NCBI RefSeq assembly: GCF_024228315.1
Contig: NZ_CP100455.1
Coordinates: 310,001 to 374,000 of the forward strand
Reading direction: 5' to 3'
From: Halomarina pelagica
GTDB lineage: Archaea > Halobacteriota > Halobacteria > Halobacteriales > Haloarculaceae
DNA: 64,000 nt
A program made the position numbers and the translations under genes. Under the pieces are notes generated by a model. The model had not been told where the DNA came from and did not search any database. It worked only from the letters and a program-made list of their open reading frames with translations. Shown here piece after piece: positions 25,617 to 34,198 of this stretch. Every line of letters starts with the position of its first letter. Positions within the stretch are counted from its first letter, which is position 1.

Positions 25617-26018
25617 ATGAACTTCGACGAGTTCACCGGACAGGTTCAGAATCGGCTCGAGCTACCGGGGACCGGGGAGTCCGTCCGCGCGATCCGGGCG
25701 ACGCTCACGACGCTCGGCGAGCGCCTCCAGGCGGGCGAGGCCGAGGACCTCGCCGGGCCGCTCCCGATGGAGATCGACCGATACCTCCTGGAGGCGGAGT
25801 CGGGTCAGCGGTTCGACTACGACGAGTTCGTCGACCGCGTCTGGGAGCGCGAGAACATGACCGACCCGAACGACAGGGCGGACGCCGCATACCACGCCCA
25901 GGCGATACTGGACGTGGTGAGCGAGGCCGTCCCGCCGGGGGAACTCGAGCAGGTCCGCGACCAGCTTCCGGAGGACTTCGACGACCTGTTCGAACTGGTC
26001 GACGCCGACGCGAGGTAG
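25617..26018 (+). CDS. DUF2267 family protein
   Basis: The 133-residue acidic protein matches DUF2267: FDEFTGQVQNRLELPGTGESVRAIRATLTTLGERL, then GPLPMEIDRYLLEAESGQRFDYDEFVDRV, and a second similar half with AILDVVSEAVPPGELEQVRDQLPEDFDDLF. The two halves look like a duplicated helical unit. The family is of unknown function and is widespread in haloarchaea. It stands alone between the PHA-synthase-like gene and a membrane protein. Confidence 0.85.
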   Translation: MNFDEFTGQVQNRLELPGTGESVRAIRATLTTLGERLQAGEAEDLAGPLPMEIDRYLLEAESGQRFDYDEFVDRVWERENMTDPNDRADAAYHAQAILDVVSEAVPPGELEQVRDQLPEDFDDLFELVDADAR

Positions 26019-26145
26019 CGACGGTCCGATCGGCGGCGAGGTCCGTCGGTCGATCGACCGGGGAGGCGGCCGTTTTCCCCACTCGCGGCGGGACGTCCCG
26101 CGGGCGTCGAATCGCGCAGCGATCGAATCGAGAGGACCGAGACCT

Positions 26146-27258
26146 ATGGACGCAGAGTCCGAACCCGAGATCAGCGACGCGGTGTACAAGTCGCCCGACT
26201 ACGGGCCGGTCCAGGGGTGGGTAGTGCGGGCGAAGCAGTGGGTCCTGCTCACCGCGAACCGGTGGGTCGTCTCGGGCGTCCTGACGGCCGCGGTCTTCGC
26301 GCTCACCGTGCTCGTCGGTGCGCTGGGTCCCGCGTCGGTTCGCGACTTCCTGGTCGACGGCGTCTCGCCGTCGTCGGTGCTCGTCGAGTTGCTCAAGGCG
26401 ATCGTCTCGCTCGTGACGATCGTTCTCTCGATCAACCAGCTCGTCCTCTCGCCGGAACTCGGTCCCGTGAGTTCCCAGCGCGATCAGATCGAGGACACCA
26501 TGTCGCTCCGGAGGCACGCGGAGCACGTCATCGACTCGGCCGTCGCGTCGTCGTCGCCCGGGCGATTCCTCCACGGGCTCCTGGCGGCGGTCGCCGAGCA
26601 GGCGGCGGCGCTTCCGGAGCGCGTCCGTCGCGACGGCGAGGTCCGCCGCGACCTCCGGCAGTACGCGGACGACGTCGAGAGCGACGCCGAGGACGTGACG
26701 GGCGACCTTGAGGGCGCGCGGTTCGGGAAGTTCGAGGTCGTCCCCGCGGTCATGCGCTTCGACGTGTCGGAGAAGATCCGGCGAGCGCGACGGATCGGGA
26801 AGGAACACGGCGACGACCTCTCGGCCGCCGAACGGGAGGCGATCGAGGAGATGGTCGATCGGCTCGAACTGTTCGCCACCGCGCGCGCCTACCTGAAGAC
26901 GATCTACCTCCGTTCTGAGTTCATCAACTTCTCGCGGGCGCTCCTGTACGTCGGGCCGCCGTCGCTGCTGCTCACCCTCTATGCGACCCTGCTCTACGCC
27001 CCCGACGTGTTCCCGGGCGAGATGCTCGGCGTCGAGAACCGTCTGTGGTTCGTCAGCGCGGCGATCACGGTCGCGCTCGCGCCGTTCGCCGTCCTGATCG
27101 CCTACGCCGCCCGCCTCGCGACGCTCTCTCAGTCCACGCTGTTCGTCGGCCCGTTCGTCGCCGGCCGCGACGACGGGTCCGACGGGGGCGACGACGGCGG
27201 GAACGACGGCGGCGGGAACGACGGCGGCGGGAACGACGCCGGCGGGAGCGGACGGTGA
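26146..27258 (+). CDS. Uncharacterised haloarchaeal membrane protein with two helix pairs
   Basis: The 370-residue protein has two N-terminal helices (WVVSGVLTAAVFALTVLVG and LLKAIVSLVTIVLSINQLVL), a charged middle of about 150 residues (an alpha-helical cytoplasmic domain), and two C-terminal helices (ALLYVGPPSLLLTLYATLLY and WFVSAAITVALAPFAVLIAY). The C-terminal 25 residues are Gly/Asn/Asp repeats (GGGND units), as the 27180-27255 sequence shows. No known domain. It might be a channel or sensor, but nothing in the sequence shows which. Confidence 0.72.
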   Translation: MDAESEPEISDAVYKSPDYGPVQGWVVRAKQWVLLTANRWVVSGVLTAAVFALTVLVGALGPASVRDFLVDGVSPSSVLVELLKAIVSLVTIVLSINQLVLSPELGPVSSQRDQIEDTMSLRRHAEHVIDSAVASSSPGRFLHGLLAAVAEQAAALPERVRRDGEVRRDLRQYADDVESDAEDVTGDLEGARFGKFEVVPAVMRFDVSEKIRRARRIGKEHGDDLSAAEREAIEEMVDRLELFATARAYLKTIYLRSEFINFSRALLYVGPPSLLLTLYATLLYAPDVFPGEMLGVENRLWFVSAAITVALAPFAVLIAYAARLATLSQSTLFVGPFVAGRDDGSDGGDDGGNDGGGNDGGGNDAGGSGR

Positions 27259-27356
27259 CCGCTCGCCTCGCCGTCGCCGCCGTCGAGGCGCGCCGATCGT
27301 CGAGGGGGAACGCGTGAGCGTTATACGCGCTGAGCCAGTGGGTCCACCCACTACCC

Positions 27357-28028
27357 ATGGCGACAATCGTCAGCGCGTCGATACCGGCGGAGGAGTTCGC
27401 CCTCTACAGCACGCTCTCGGCGCTTCCCGAGGTCGAGTTCGAGACCGAACAGATCGTCGAGACCGGCGAGGACATCGTGATGCCGCTCATGTGGGCCCGG
27501 GGGGCGGACCACGAGACGATGCGGGAAGCCATCGAGGAGGACCCGAGCGTCGACAACCTGGCGCTGCTGGCCGACTTCGACAGCGAGAGCCTCTATCAGA
27601 TGGACTGGGTCGACCAGGTGCAACTCGTGATCCACATGGTCACGAACTCGCGGGCGACGGTCATGGACGCGCGGAGCGCCGGTCAGTGCTGGGAGTTCAG
27701 GATCATGTATCCGACCCGCGAGTCGCTCTCGAAGACGAACGATTTCTGTCAGGAGAACGATCTCTCGTTCGAGGTGCGGTCGATCCAGGACATGGGCGGG
27801 GAACCCGCGACGCTCTACGGTCTCACCGACGAGCAGTACCGGGCGCTCACCCTGGCCTGCGAGCGCGGTTACTACGACGTCCCGAAGCGGGTCGAGCTGA
27901 ACGACCTCGCCGAGGAGATCGGTCTCTCCCACCAGGCGCTCTCAGAGCGGTTGCGCCGCGGCAATCGGGCGCTCATCCGACACTCGCTCCGCATCGGCGA
28001 CCAGCCCGAAGCCGAGGGCAGTCGCTGA
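27357..28028 (+). CDS. HTH-10 (bacterio-opsin-activator-like) regulator
   Basis: The 223-residue protein starts with the conserved haloarchaeal lead ATIVSASIPAEEFALYSTL. Its sensor domain contains EDPSVDNLALLADFDSESLYQMDWVD. The C-terminal HTH_10 reads LTDEQYRALTLACERGYYDVPKRVELNDLAEEIGLSHQALSERLRRGNRAL. TTATAC at 27321-27326 is about 33 nt upstream of the ATG. It is clearly paralogous to the convergent regulator at 28184-28897. Confidence 0.88.
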   Translation: MATIVSASIPAEEFALYSTLSALPEVEFETEQIVETGEDIVMPLMWARGADHETMREAIEEDPSVDNLALLADFDSESLYQMDWVDQVQLVIHMVTNSRATVMDARSAGQCWEFRIMYPTRESLSKTNDFCQENDLSFEVRSIQDMGGEPATLYGLTDEQYRALTLACERGYYDVPKRVELNDLAEEIGLSHQALSERLRRGNRALIRHSLRIGDQPEAEGSR

Positions 28029-28183
28029 CCCGGCCGATGTCTCTCCCGTCTCTCCTCTCCTTCTCCCTCCGGTTTCGTTCCTCGCGCCCACTCGCCGTCC
28101 GCCCCGGCTCTCGCCCGCACGCGTCCGACCGACGGACGGGTGCGACCGCGTCGCCGGAGCGGACGGTGGAGATCTGACGGCCG

Positions 28184-28897
28184 CTACGACGCCCCTTCGC
28201 CGTCCCGTTCGGCGGCGTTGGCGTCCGACCTCCCGGGCTCGACGTCCGTCGCGTGCCCGATGACGAGCGCGTTCTCGACGAGGTTCCTGTACCCGCGGTG
28301 CAGTCGCTGTGAGACCGCCTGCGAACTGATCCCCAGGGCGTCCGCCAGGTCCTCCAGCGTGCTGTTCTGCGGGATGTCGTAGTACCCGTGGGTGTAGGCG
28401 GTCAGGAGCGCCCGGTGCTGGCGCTCGGTGAGTCCGAACTGGCTCCCCCGCCCCTCGTTCAGGTCGGATACCGCCTCGACATCGAAGGTGAGCCCCTCCG
28501 CCGTGCAGTAGTCGTACGTCGCGGACAGGGCCTCGCGCTGGGGGAACAGGATCCGCAGGTGCCAGCCGTCGGCTCGTCCCGACGCGCTCAACACGGTCCC
28601 GTCCTGCTCCACCAGCGCGTGGATGACCGCCCTGATGTTCGCCACCCAGTCCATCCGGTAGAGTCGCTCCTCCGCGAGGTCGGCGAGCAACTGGACGTTG
28701 TCGACGGAGGGATCGACGCTCAGCGCCTCCTCCAGGTCGTCGAAGTCGGTCGTCTGCGCCCAGAGGAGGGGGAGCACCCGGTCGGCGTCGTGGGCGACCA
28801 GCCGGACGGTCTCGAACTCCACGTCCGGGACCGACCGCAGCGTCCGGGCGAGCGCGAACTCCTCCGACGGCAGCCGAACTTCGGCGATCGTACTCAT
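28184..28897 (-). CDS. HTH-10 (bacterio-opsin-activator-like) regulator
   Basis: The 237-residue paralogue of the neighbouring regulator starts MSTIAEVRLPSEEFALARTL, keeps VDPSVDNVQLLADLAEERLYRMDWV in the sensor part, and ends in LTERQHRALLTAYTHGYYDIPQNSTLEDLADALGISSQAVSQRLHRGYRNLV. A longer upstream frame exists, but the TATA box GATATACC at 28922-28929 lies 28 nt upstream of the ATG at 28897, fixing the start. The two regulator genes are convergent with a gap of 155 nt, so they share no promoter. Confidence 0.88.
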   Translation of the reverse strand: MSTIAEVRLPSEEFALARTLRSVPDVEFETVRLVAHDADRVLPLLWAQTTDFDDLEEALSVDPSVDNVQLLADLAEERLYRMDWVANIRAVIHALVEQDGTVLSASGRADGWHLRILFPQREALSATYDYCTAEGLTFDVEAVSDLNEGRGSQFGLTERQHRALLTAYTHGYYDIPQNSTLEDLADALGISSQAVSQRLHRGYRNLVENALVIGHATDVEPGRSDANAAERDGEGAS

Positions 28898-28921
28898 GCC
28901 CGTACTCACCCCGCCGAATCG

Positions 28922-28929
28922 GATATACC
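28922..28929 (-). promoter_or_regulatory. TATA box of the HTH-10 gene at 28184-28897
   Basis: GGTATATC on the minus strand is centred 28 nt upstream of the ATG, typical of a leaderless haloarchaeal gene. Confidence 0.6.
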
Positions 28930-29149
28930 CTCTGCCCCGCGGCGCTGGCGGCCGTCGTCGTTCGCCGCGTCGAACCGCTCGGTGGCCTCCAGACGCCCGA
29001 CGGAACCCGGACGCGCGACCGTCGCTGTTCCGTTCTACCTTCGGGACAGAACGCCATCGTAATAACGAGTACAGTCGGTAAAAACGACTTGAATATCCCT
29101 GCCACAGCCCCCTCACGATCCCTCGCGTACACGGACGCAATGGTGAGAC

Positions 29150-30466
29150 ATGGGTGAGTTGAAGCTGAAGGAGGCGATCGCGATGGCCCTCGGCGGGATG
29201 ATCGGGGGCGGCATCTACTCCGCCTTCGGTATCGTGGTCGCCATCGCCGGGAAGGCCGCCTGGGTGGCGTTTCTCGTCGCCGGATCGGTCGCGATGTGCG
29301 CCGGCTACAGCTACGTCAAGTTGAACGAGCTGACCGAGCACCGGGGCGGCGCGCCGACGTACCTGGAGGACATCGTGGACCAGTCGACGATCGCGGGCAT
29401 GACCGGCTGGACGCTGCTGTTCGGCTACATCGGGTCGATGGCGCTGTACGCCTACGCGTTCGCCTCGTTCTTCTCGGAGCTGATCGGCCGCCTGCACTTC
29501 ATGGGGATCCCCGTCCCGAACACCGTCTCGGTGCTCCTCATCGCGGCGTTCGTCGGCCTCAACCTCGTCGGCGTCTCCGAGACCGGCAAGGCCGAGGACG
29601 TCCTCACGTTCTTCAAGGTCGCGGTCATCGGGATCTTCGGCGTGTGGGGGGTCTGGTACGCGTTCTCGGGCGAGATGTTGACGTTCGGGTTCTCCGAGGT
29701 CACCGGCGTGAGCCCCCTGATGGCGGCCGCCATGTCGTTCGTCGCCTTTCAGGGGTGGCAGCTGCTGATGTACGACCAGTCCCAGTTCGAGGACCCGGTC
29801 GAGACCATCCGGAAGGCCATCTACGTCTCGATCCCGGCGGCCACGGTGCTGTACATCCTGGTCGCGTTCACGACCGTCAGCGTCCTCGAACTGTCGGTCA
29901 TCGCCGTCTCGCCGGAGGTGTCGCTGCTGTACGCGGCGCTCCCGTTTATGGGTCGGATCGGCGCGTTCATCATCGGGCTGTCGGCGCTGTTCTCGACCGC
30001 GAGCGCCGTGAACGCGACGCTGTTCAGCGGCGCGCAGTTCTCCCGCGACCTCATCAACCGCGGCCTCCTCCCCGACCGGTTCAACACGGGCACCGACGGG
30101 GGGATCCCGTCGACGCTCGTGGTCGTCCTCGGGGCGCTCTCCGCCGCCTTCGCGGTCTACGGGAGCCTGTCGAGCATCACGTCGTTCTCGTCGCTGGCGT
30201 TCATCGCCGTCTTCGGCGGGATGAGCTACCTCGCGTTCAGGGAGCGCTCGGAGATCGACGACCTCGTCGTGCCGATCCCCGTGATCGGCGTGCTGGGGTC
30301 CGCGCTGTTCTTCCCGCTCCTGCTGTACGATCTCTACATCCGCAATCCGGGGACGCTTTACCTGGTGATCCTCATCAGCGTCTTCGTCGTCGGTATGGAA
30401 CTGGTGTACTTCAAGGGCGAGCCGATCAAGGACGCGATCCCCGACCTGCGGGGTGACGATTCGTGA
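29150..30466 (+). CDS. APC-superfamily amino-acid/polyamine permease
   Basis: The 438-residue protein has 12 or so hydrophobic segments. The N-terminal signature AMALGGMIGGGIYSAFG is the unwound helix-1 substrate motif of the APC superfamily, and SFVAFQGWQLLMYDQSQFEDPVETIRKAI is the conserved loop. APC permeases transport amino acids or amines by themselves with proton or exchange coupling. The gene's last bases overlap the next gene (GTGA), which is a solute-binding lipoprotein of an ABC type. An APC carrier with its own binding protein is not an expected arrangement. Confidence 0.88.
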   Translation: MGELKLKEAIAMALGGMIGGGIYSAFGIVVAIAGKAAWVAFLVAGSVAMCAGYSYVKLNELTEHRGGAPTYLEDIVDQSTIAGMTGWTLLFGYIGSMALYAYAFASFFSELIGRLHFMGIPVPNTVSVLLIAAFVGLNLVGVSETGKAEDVLTFFKVAVIGIFGVWGVWYAFSGEMLTFGFSEVTGVSPLMAAAMSFVAFQGWQLLMYDQSQFEDPVETIRKAIYVSIPAATVLYILVAFTTVSVLELSVIAVSPEVSLLYAALPFMGRIGAFIIGLSALFSTASAVNATLFSGAQFSRDLINRGLLPDRFNTGTDGGIPSTLVVVLGALSAAFAVYGSLSSITSFSSLAFIAVFGGMSYLAFRERSEIDDLVVPIPVIGVLGSALFFPLLLYDLYIRNPGTLYLVILISVFVVGMELVYFKGEPIKDAIPDLRGDDS

Positions 30467-32082
30467 CGAACGAACGACTACCTCCCACGGAGATCAGTCG
30501 ACGCGACGCCCTGCGAACGCTCGGCGGCGTCGCCGGAACCGCGACCCTCGCGGGCTGTACGAGCGTCCTCGGGGGCACCGACTCGGGGACGACCATGCGG
30601 TACGCGCAGGTCCTCGCGCCGCTCGAACTGGACCCGATCGTCGTCGACGACCCCTGGTCGGCCGGGGCGGCGTCGATGGTGTTCGAGGGGCTGTACACGT
30701 ACGACTACGACCTAAACCTCGTGCCCGTCCTCGCGGCGTCGAAGCCCGCGGTCGGCGACGACGGGAAGACGTACACGGTCGAACTGGTCGAGGGGGCGAC
30801 GTTCCAGGACGGCAGCCGCGTGACCGCCGAGGACGTCAGGTACTCCTTCGAACCGGCGACCTACGAGGCGGTCCGCTCGCCGAACGTCTGGCAGGTGTCG
30901 ATGATCGAGGGGATCGCGACGCCCGACGAGCGGACCGTCGAGTTCACCCTGAAGTACCCGTACCCGGCGTTCGAGCGCGTGCTGACGCGGGGCGTCGTTC
31001 CGAAGTCGGTGCGCCGGGGGAGCCCCGAGACCTTCGGCACGGAGGACCCCGTCGGGTCCGGACCGTACCGGCCGGAGATCTTCAAGCCGGGGAAGTACGT
31101 CGTGTTCTCGGCGTGGGAGGACTACTGGGGGCCGGTGCAACCCGCGATCGAGACGGTGAAGGTGGTCCCGAACCACGCCGGTCTCGCGCGGTCGATGAGC
31201 CTGCGGACGAACCAGAACGATATCGTCGAGCGCGTCCACCCGAAGCTCTGGCGGGTGACGGAGGGGATGCCGAACACGCGGGTCGTCTCGACGGACAGCT
31301 ACCACTCCCACTTCGTCGCGTTCAACTGCAGCGACGAACCGACGTCGCGGCCGAAGGTCCGGGAGGCCGTGGACTACCTGTTCTCGATGGACGAGTTCGC
31401 GAAGCACGTCGTCGGGCGGGCCGGTCGTCGGCAGTACAGCCCGCTCCCCCGGCAACTCGCCCGGGCGTGGGACATGCCGCTCGAGGAGTGGCGGGCGATC
31501 CCCCACCGGAAGAACCACGAGAAGGCGCGCGTCCTGCTCGAGGAGGCGGGCGTCGGCTCCTGGAGTCCCAACGTCGCCGTGCCGGCGACGAAGAGTTCGG
31601 GCGACAAGATGCGCGAGAAACTCGCCGAGACGATCGTCCACGGGCTCCGCGAACTCGGGTTCCGGAAGGCGCGCGTGAAGACCTACCCCTGGAGGACATT
31701 CCGCGAGAAGGTGCTGTCCGGCAACGCCGACGACTACGCGATGTACGTCGGCTCGTGGCCGGGCTATCCCGACCCGGATACGTTCCTCTACCCGCTCTTT
31801 CACCGCGACATGGAGGGGCTCACGAACGGGACGTACTACAGCAACGAGCGGGTGATGCGGCGGATCGACGCCGCGCGAAAGACCGACGACCGACGCGAGC
31901 GCGCGCGGTCGTACGAGGACGCGATCACGACCCTGCTCGAGGACCGCGTCCACCTCCCGGCGTACACCCTGGCGAACAGTTTCGGCGTCAAGGACCGCGT
32001 GAAGGGGTTCGAGCCGCATCCACTCTCCCAGTTCAACCCCCGGTTCGTCGGCCCGAACGGGTCGGTCTCGCTGCGCGAGTGA
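30463..32082 (+). CDS. Orphan peptide-type ABC substrate-binding lipoprotein overlapping an APC permease gene
   Basis: The 539-residue protein has a Tat signal (SRRDALRTLGG) with lipobox TLAGC near residue 29. The body matches SBP family 5: LDPIVVDDPWSAGAASMVFEGLY, GSGPYRPEIFKPGKYV, LFSMDEFAKHV-like and a C-terminal RVHLPAYTLANSFGVKDRVKGF. It starts at a GTG overlapping the APC permease stop by 4 nt, so it is in that operon. No ABC permease or ATPase is adjacent; the only full set in the window is at 2-7.7 kb. It could serve that ABC importer, or present substrate to the APC carrier. Confidence 0.86.
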   Translation: MTNERLPPTEISRRDALRTLGGVAGTATLAGCTSVLGGTDSGTTMRYAQVLAPLELDPIVVDDPWSAGAASMVFEGLYTYDYDLNLVPVLAASKPAVGDDGKTYTVELVEGATFQDGSRVTAEDVRYSFEPATYEAVRSPNVWQVSMIEGIATPDERTVEFTLKYPYPAFERVLTRGVVPKSVRRGSPETFGTEDPVGSGPYRPEIFKPGKYVVFSAWEDYWGPVQPAIETVKVVPNHAGLARSMSLRTNQNDIVERVHPKLWRVTEGMPNTRVVSTDSYHSHFVAFNCSDEPTSRPKVREAVDYLFSMDEFAKHVVGRAGRRQYSPLPRQLARAWDMPLEEWRAIPHRKNHEKARVLLEEAGVGSWSPNVAVPATKSSGDKMREKLAETIVHGLRELGFRKARVKTYPWRTFREKVLSGNADDYAMYVGSWPGYPDPDTFLYPLFHRDMEGLTNGTYYSNERVMRRIDAARKTDDRRERARSYEDAITTLLEDRVHLPAYTLANSFGVKDRVKGFEPHPLSQFNPRFVGPNGSVSLRE

Positions 32083-32221
32083 CTTCGGACCGACGGACCG
32101 TCGCGTCCGACTCGCCGGAACGCACCGGACGCTCGATCGCCGGCGACGCCTCGCGGGACGCGCTCGCCAACGCCCCGACGCGCGCTCGGAACGCCCTGGC
32201 GTCGTCGGGTGGTTAACGAGA

Positions 32222-32295
32222 TAGTATAACTATTCAGTAACACTATTTAGTATTAATATTCAGTGCCACCAGATAGTGTCGATGTTCAGTGCTAC
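32222..32295 (+). repeat. Three 22-bp direct repeats (iterons) at exact 26-bp spacing
   Basis: Copies at 32222-32243, 32248-32269 and 32274-32295. All three share TAGT at positions 1-4, T at 6 and 10, TTCAGT at 12-17 and AC at 21-22. Pairwise identity is 18/22 and 16/22 for adjacent copies. Spacers are 4 bp, giving a 26-bp period of about 2.5 helical turns. They stop 63 nt before the ParA-type ATG. Such arrays upstream of parA act as a centromere or operator for the partner protein in other systems. Confidence 0.7.
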
Positions 32296-32307
32296 GACTT
32301 ATTTAGA

Positions 32308-32319
32308 CAGACTCGTCTG
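32308..32319. repeat. 12-bp inverted repeat next to the iterons
   Basis: CAGAC-TC-GTCTG, lying between the iterons and the TATA box, so it could be an operator overlapping the promoter of the ParA-type gene. Confidence 0.45.
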
Positions 32320-32326
32320 ACTAGTC

Positions 32327-32334
32327 TTTATTAT
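32327..32334 (+). promoter_or_regulatory. TATA box of the ParA-type gene
   Basis: TTTATTAT is centred 28 nt upstream of the ATG at 32359, so the mRNA is probably leaderless and the iterons lie just upstream of the promoter. Confidence 0.6.
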
Positions 32335-32358
32335 CGTACGGTCGATGACGTCGGGTAG

Positions 32359-33243
32359 ATGCTCACGTACACGACCTACTCCGAGGCGGGCGGCGTCGGG
32401 AAGACGACCATCTCGGCGAACTGCGCGGTCGCCCACGCGCGGGCGGGGTACGACGTGCTCGTCGTGGACATGGACCCGCAGGACGGGAGCCTCAGCTACC
32501 TCCTCGACGTCGACGACGAGCGGGCGACCGGCGGTGCCGACAACCTCGTCCGACACATGATCGGGCGGCCGCAGGGTCCGTTCGCGGACCTCGTCCGCGA
32601 AACCGAACACGGCGTGGACGTGGTGCCCTCGCACAACATGCTCGAGCGGCTCACGGAACTGCTCATGAAGACGGCCGACCTCGAGGAGGACACCCACCCC
32701 GACCCCGACTACGTCTACCCGATGCACGAGCAGCTCCTCCGCGTGATCCGGGAGGCGGACGTGCCGTCGCGGTACGACGTGCTCGTCGTCGACCCGCCCG
32801 CGACGGCCGGCCCGCACCTCTACAACGCGCTCTTCGCGACGCGAAACCTGGTCATCCCGCTCGAACTCTCCGGGAAGGGCGAACAGTCGGTCGCCGGGTT
32901 GCAGGACCTCGTCGACGGTCTCGAGGCGGAACTCGGGATCAACATCGGCGTGCTCGCGGCGATCCCGAACGGGGTGAAGGGGACCTCCGATCAGGAGTCC
33001 TACCTCGCGGAACTCGAGGAGCTCGGCTTCGACGTGCCGGTCGTCGTCCGCGACCGCACGTCGCTCATGGAGGGCTGCTGGCGACGGCAGTGCTCGGCGT
33101 TCACCTACGTCGAGCGACACCGTAAGCGCAAGCGCGACTACGAACTCGAGACGCTCTCGCAGTTCGAGACGCTCGCCGAGCACCTGGTCGCGCAGGTCGG
33201 GCTGAACGCCCCCGAGCAGCCGCGCGCCGAGGTCGACGCATGA
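32359..33243 (+). CDS. ParA-family ATPase (plasmid/chromosome partition type)
   Basis: The 294-residue protein starts TYSEAGGVGKTTISANCAVAHARAG, a ParA/MinD P-loop; note that the signature Lys before GG is Ala here, a variant I recall in haloarchaeal ParA proteins. VLVVDMDPQDGSLSYLL is the A-prime motif, and YDVLVVDPPATAGPHL the Walker B-like motif. It should drive segregation of DNA bound by a partner protein. Its last codon overlaps the start of the next gene (ATGA). The start at 32359 fits the TATA box. Confidence 0.88.
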   Translation: MLTYTTYSEAGGVGKTTISANCAVAHARAGYDVLVVDMDPQDGSLSYLLDVDDERATGGADNLVRHMIGRPQGPFADLVRETEHGVDVVPSHNMLERLTELLMKTADLEEDTHPDPDYVYPMHEQLLRVIREADVPSRYDVLVVDPPATAGPHLYNALFATRNLVIPLELSGKGEQSVAGLQDLVDGLEAELGINIGVLAAIPNGVKGTSDQESYLAELEELGFDVPVVVRDRTSLMEGCWRRQCSAFTYVERHRKRKRDYELETLSQFETLAEHLVAQVGLNAPEQPRAEVDA

Positions 33244-33716
33244 AGCCCGGCGCGGGTGACGACCCGTTCGCGGACGACGCGGACGCCGAACGGCCGAACG
33301 CCGAAGGGGCGGACGGGAGGGAGGGGGCGGAACCGGACGAGTCGAGCGAACCGTCGACCGCGTCGCCCGTCGATAAACCGTCCACGACGATACCGTCTTC
33401 GGACGACCGGCCCGAATCGGAGACGGCACCGGCGGCATCGCCGGGGACCGACGGATCGCCCACCGTGGCGGAACTCGACATCCCGTGGGTCCTCCGCCGG
33501 AGTTCCGTGAAGAGCGACCGCGACAACGTCCACCAGTTCTTCCTCCGGGACGACACGGCGCGCGGCGAGCGGGAACTCCGGTCCGAGGTCGAGCGCCTCC
33601 TCGGGAAGGAGGTCTCGAAGCTCGACCTCCGGGAGGCCGCCTACCTCGTCGCGATGGACCACCCCGAGGAGGTCGCCGCGACCCTCCGGTCGTGGGGGTA
33701 CGACTACCTGGAGTGA
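33240..33716 (+). CDS. Small ParA-partner candidate with disordered N terminus
   Basis: The 158-residue protein has an acidic, low-complexity N-terminal half (residues 1-80, rich in Asp, Glu, Ser and Pro). A folded C-terminal half reads VKSDRDNVHQFFLRDDTARGERELRSEVERLLGKEVSKLDLREAAYLV. It has no ParB nuclease-like motif. Translation is coupled to the ParA-type gene by a 4-nt overlap, and such small genes are the usual DNA-binding partner in type Ib or III partition loci. The DNA-binding role is inferred. Confidence 0.75.
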   Translation: MKPGAGDDPFADDADAERPNAEGADGREGAEPDESSEPSTASPVDKPSTTIPSSDDRPESETAPAASPGTDGSPTVAELDIPWVLRRSSVKSDRDNVHQFFLRDDTARGERELRSEVERLLGKEVSKLDLREAAYLVAMDHPEEVAATLRSWGYDYLE

Positions 33717-33725
33717 TCGCGTGGC

Positions 33726-33869
33726 CTACGGGAAGACCCGCGACGGTCCCGGAACGAGGCCGAAGTACCCCGCGAGGATGTAGACGCCGAAGACGAACGC
33801 CAGGAGGACGATGAGCGCGAGGTAGTACGTGTACATTCCGCTGACGGTGGTCAGGCTCGGTATCTCCAT
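33726..33869 (-). CDS. 47-residue single-helix membrane peptide
   Basis: The short gene encodes MEIPSLTTVSGMYTYYLALIV followed by a hydrophobic helix (LLAFVFGVYILAGYFGLVP) and a short tail. A larger in-frame extension exists, but GTTTAAG at 33894-33900 on the minus strand is centred 28 nt upstream of this ATG, so the 47-residue form is favoured. Function unknown. Confidence 0.6.
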   Translation of the reverse strand: MEIPSLTTVSGMYTYYLALIVLLAFVFGVYILAGYFGLVPGPSRVFP

Positions 33870-33893
33870 GTCTGCATCGTGGCACCTCTCGGG

Positions 33894-33900
33894 CTTAAAC
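33894..33900 (-). promoter_or_regulatory. TATA box of the 47-residue membrane peptide gene
   Basis: GTTTAAG on the minus strand, centred 28 nt upstream of the ATG. Confidence 0.5.
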
Positions 33901-33978
33901 CGAAGGAGTGTACCCGACGCCCGTGACGGTCGCCCCGCCGTGAGGGTATCCGCCGCGTTCCCGTCGGTCACCCGGATC

Positions 33979-34000
33979 GTTACGTCGATATCGATGTAAC
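33979..34000. repeat. 22-bp intergenic dyad, copy 1
   Basis: Arms GTTAC and GTAAC around TCGATATCGA; 10 of 11 pairs match. It is the first of three similar dyads (see 50974-50995 and 57695-57716). It lies about 110 nt upstream of the 47-residue peptide gene and 199 nt upstream of a glycosyltransferase gene. Confidence 0.6.
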
Positions 34001-34198
34001 GGCACGGCGTCGGGGGACCGAGGTCGTCGCCTCGCCGACGTGCGCTCGTCGCCCCCGCCGCCGTCTCGCCACCGTCCCGCCGCTCCGCCGCCGTCTCGCC
34101 GCTCCGTCGCCGCGCGTCCGCCGGCCGTGCGCTTTTGTCCGTTCCCTCGGAAGGTGCGTCGCGCAGGCGAACCCAGCGCGGTTGCGATCACGCACACC

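Larger units (their letters stand above)
32083..32358. promoter_or_regulatory. Intergenic region with candidate partition site upstream of the ParA gene
   Basis: GC-rich on the left, abruptly AT-rich from 32215 to 32340. The AT-rich part holds three 22-bp iterons, a short inverted repeat (32308-32319) and a TATA box. I find no gene here. Confidence 0.55.
33870..34198. other. Divergent intergenic region with 22-bp dyad and low-complexity repeats
   Basis: About 330 bases with no gene. From 34050 to 34110, near-repeats of CGCCGCCGTCTCGCC-like text suggest local slippage. The 22-bp dyad is at 33979-34000. Confidence 0.45.

Noticed and set aside
32222-32295. Iterons read as a mini CRISPR array
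   Set aside because: Spacers are only 4 bp and the copies are few; no cas genes are present.
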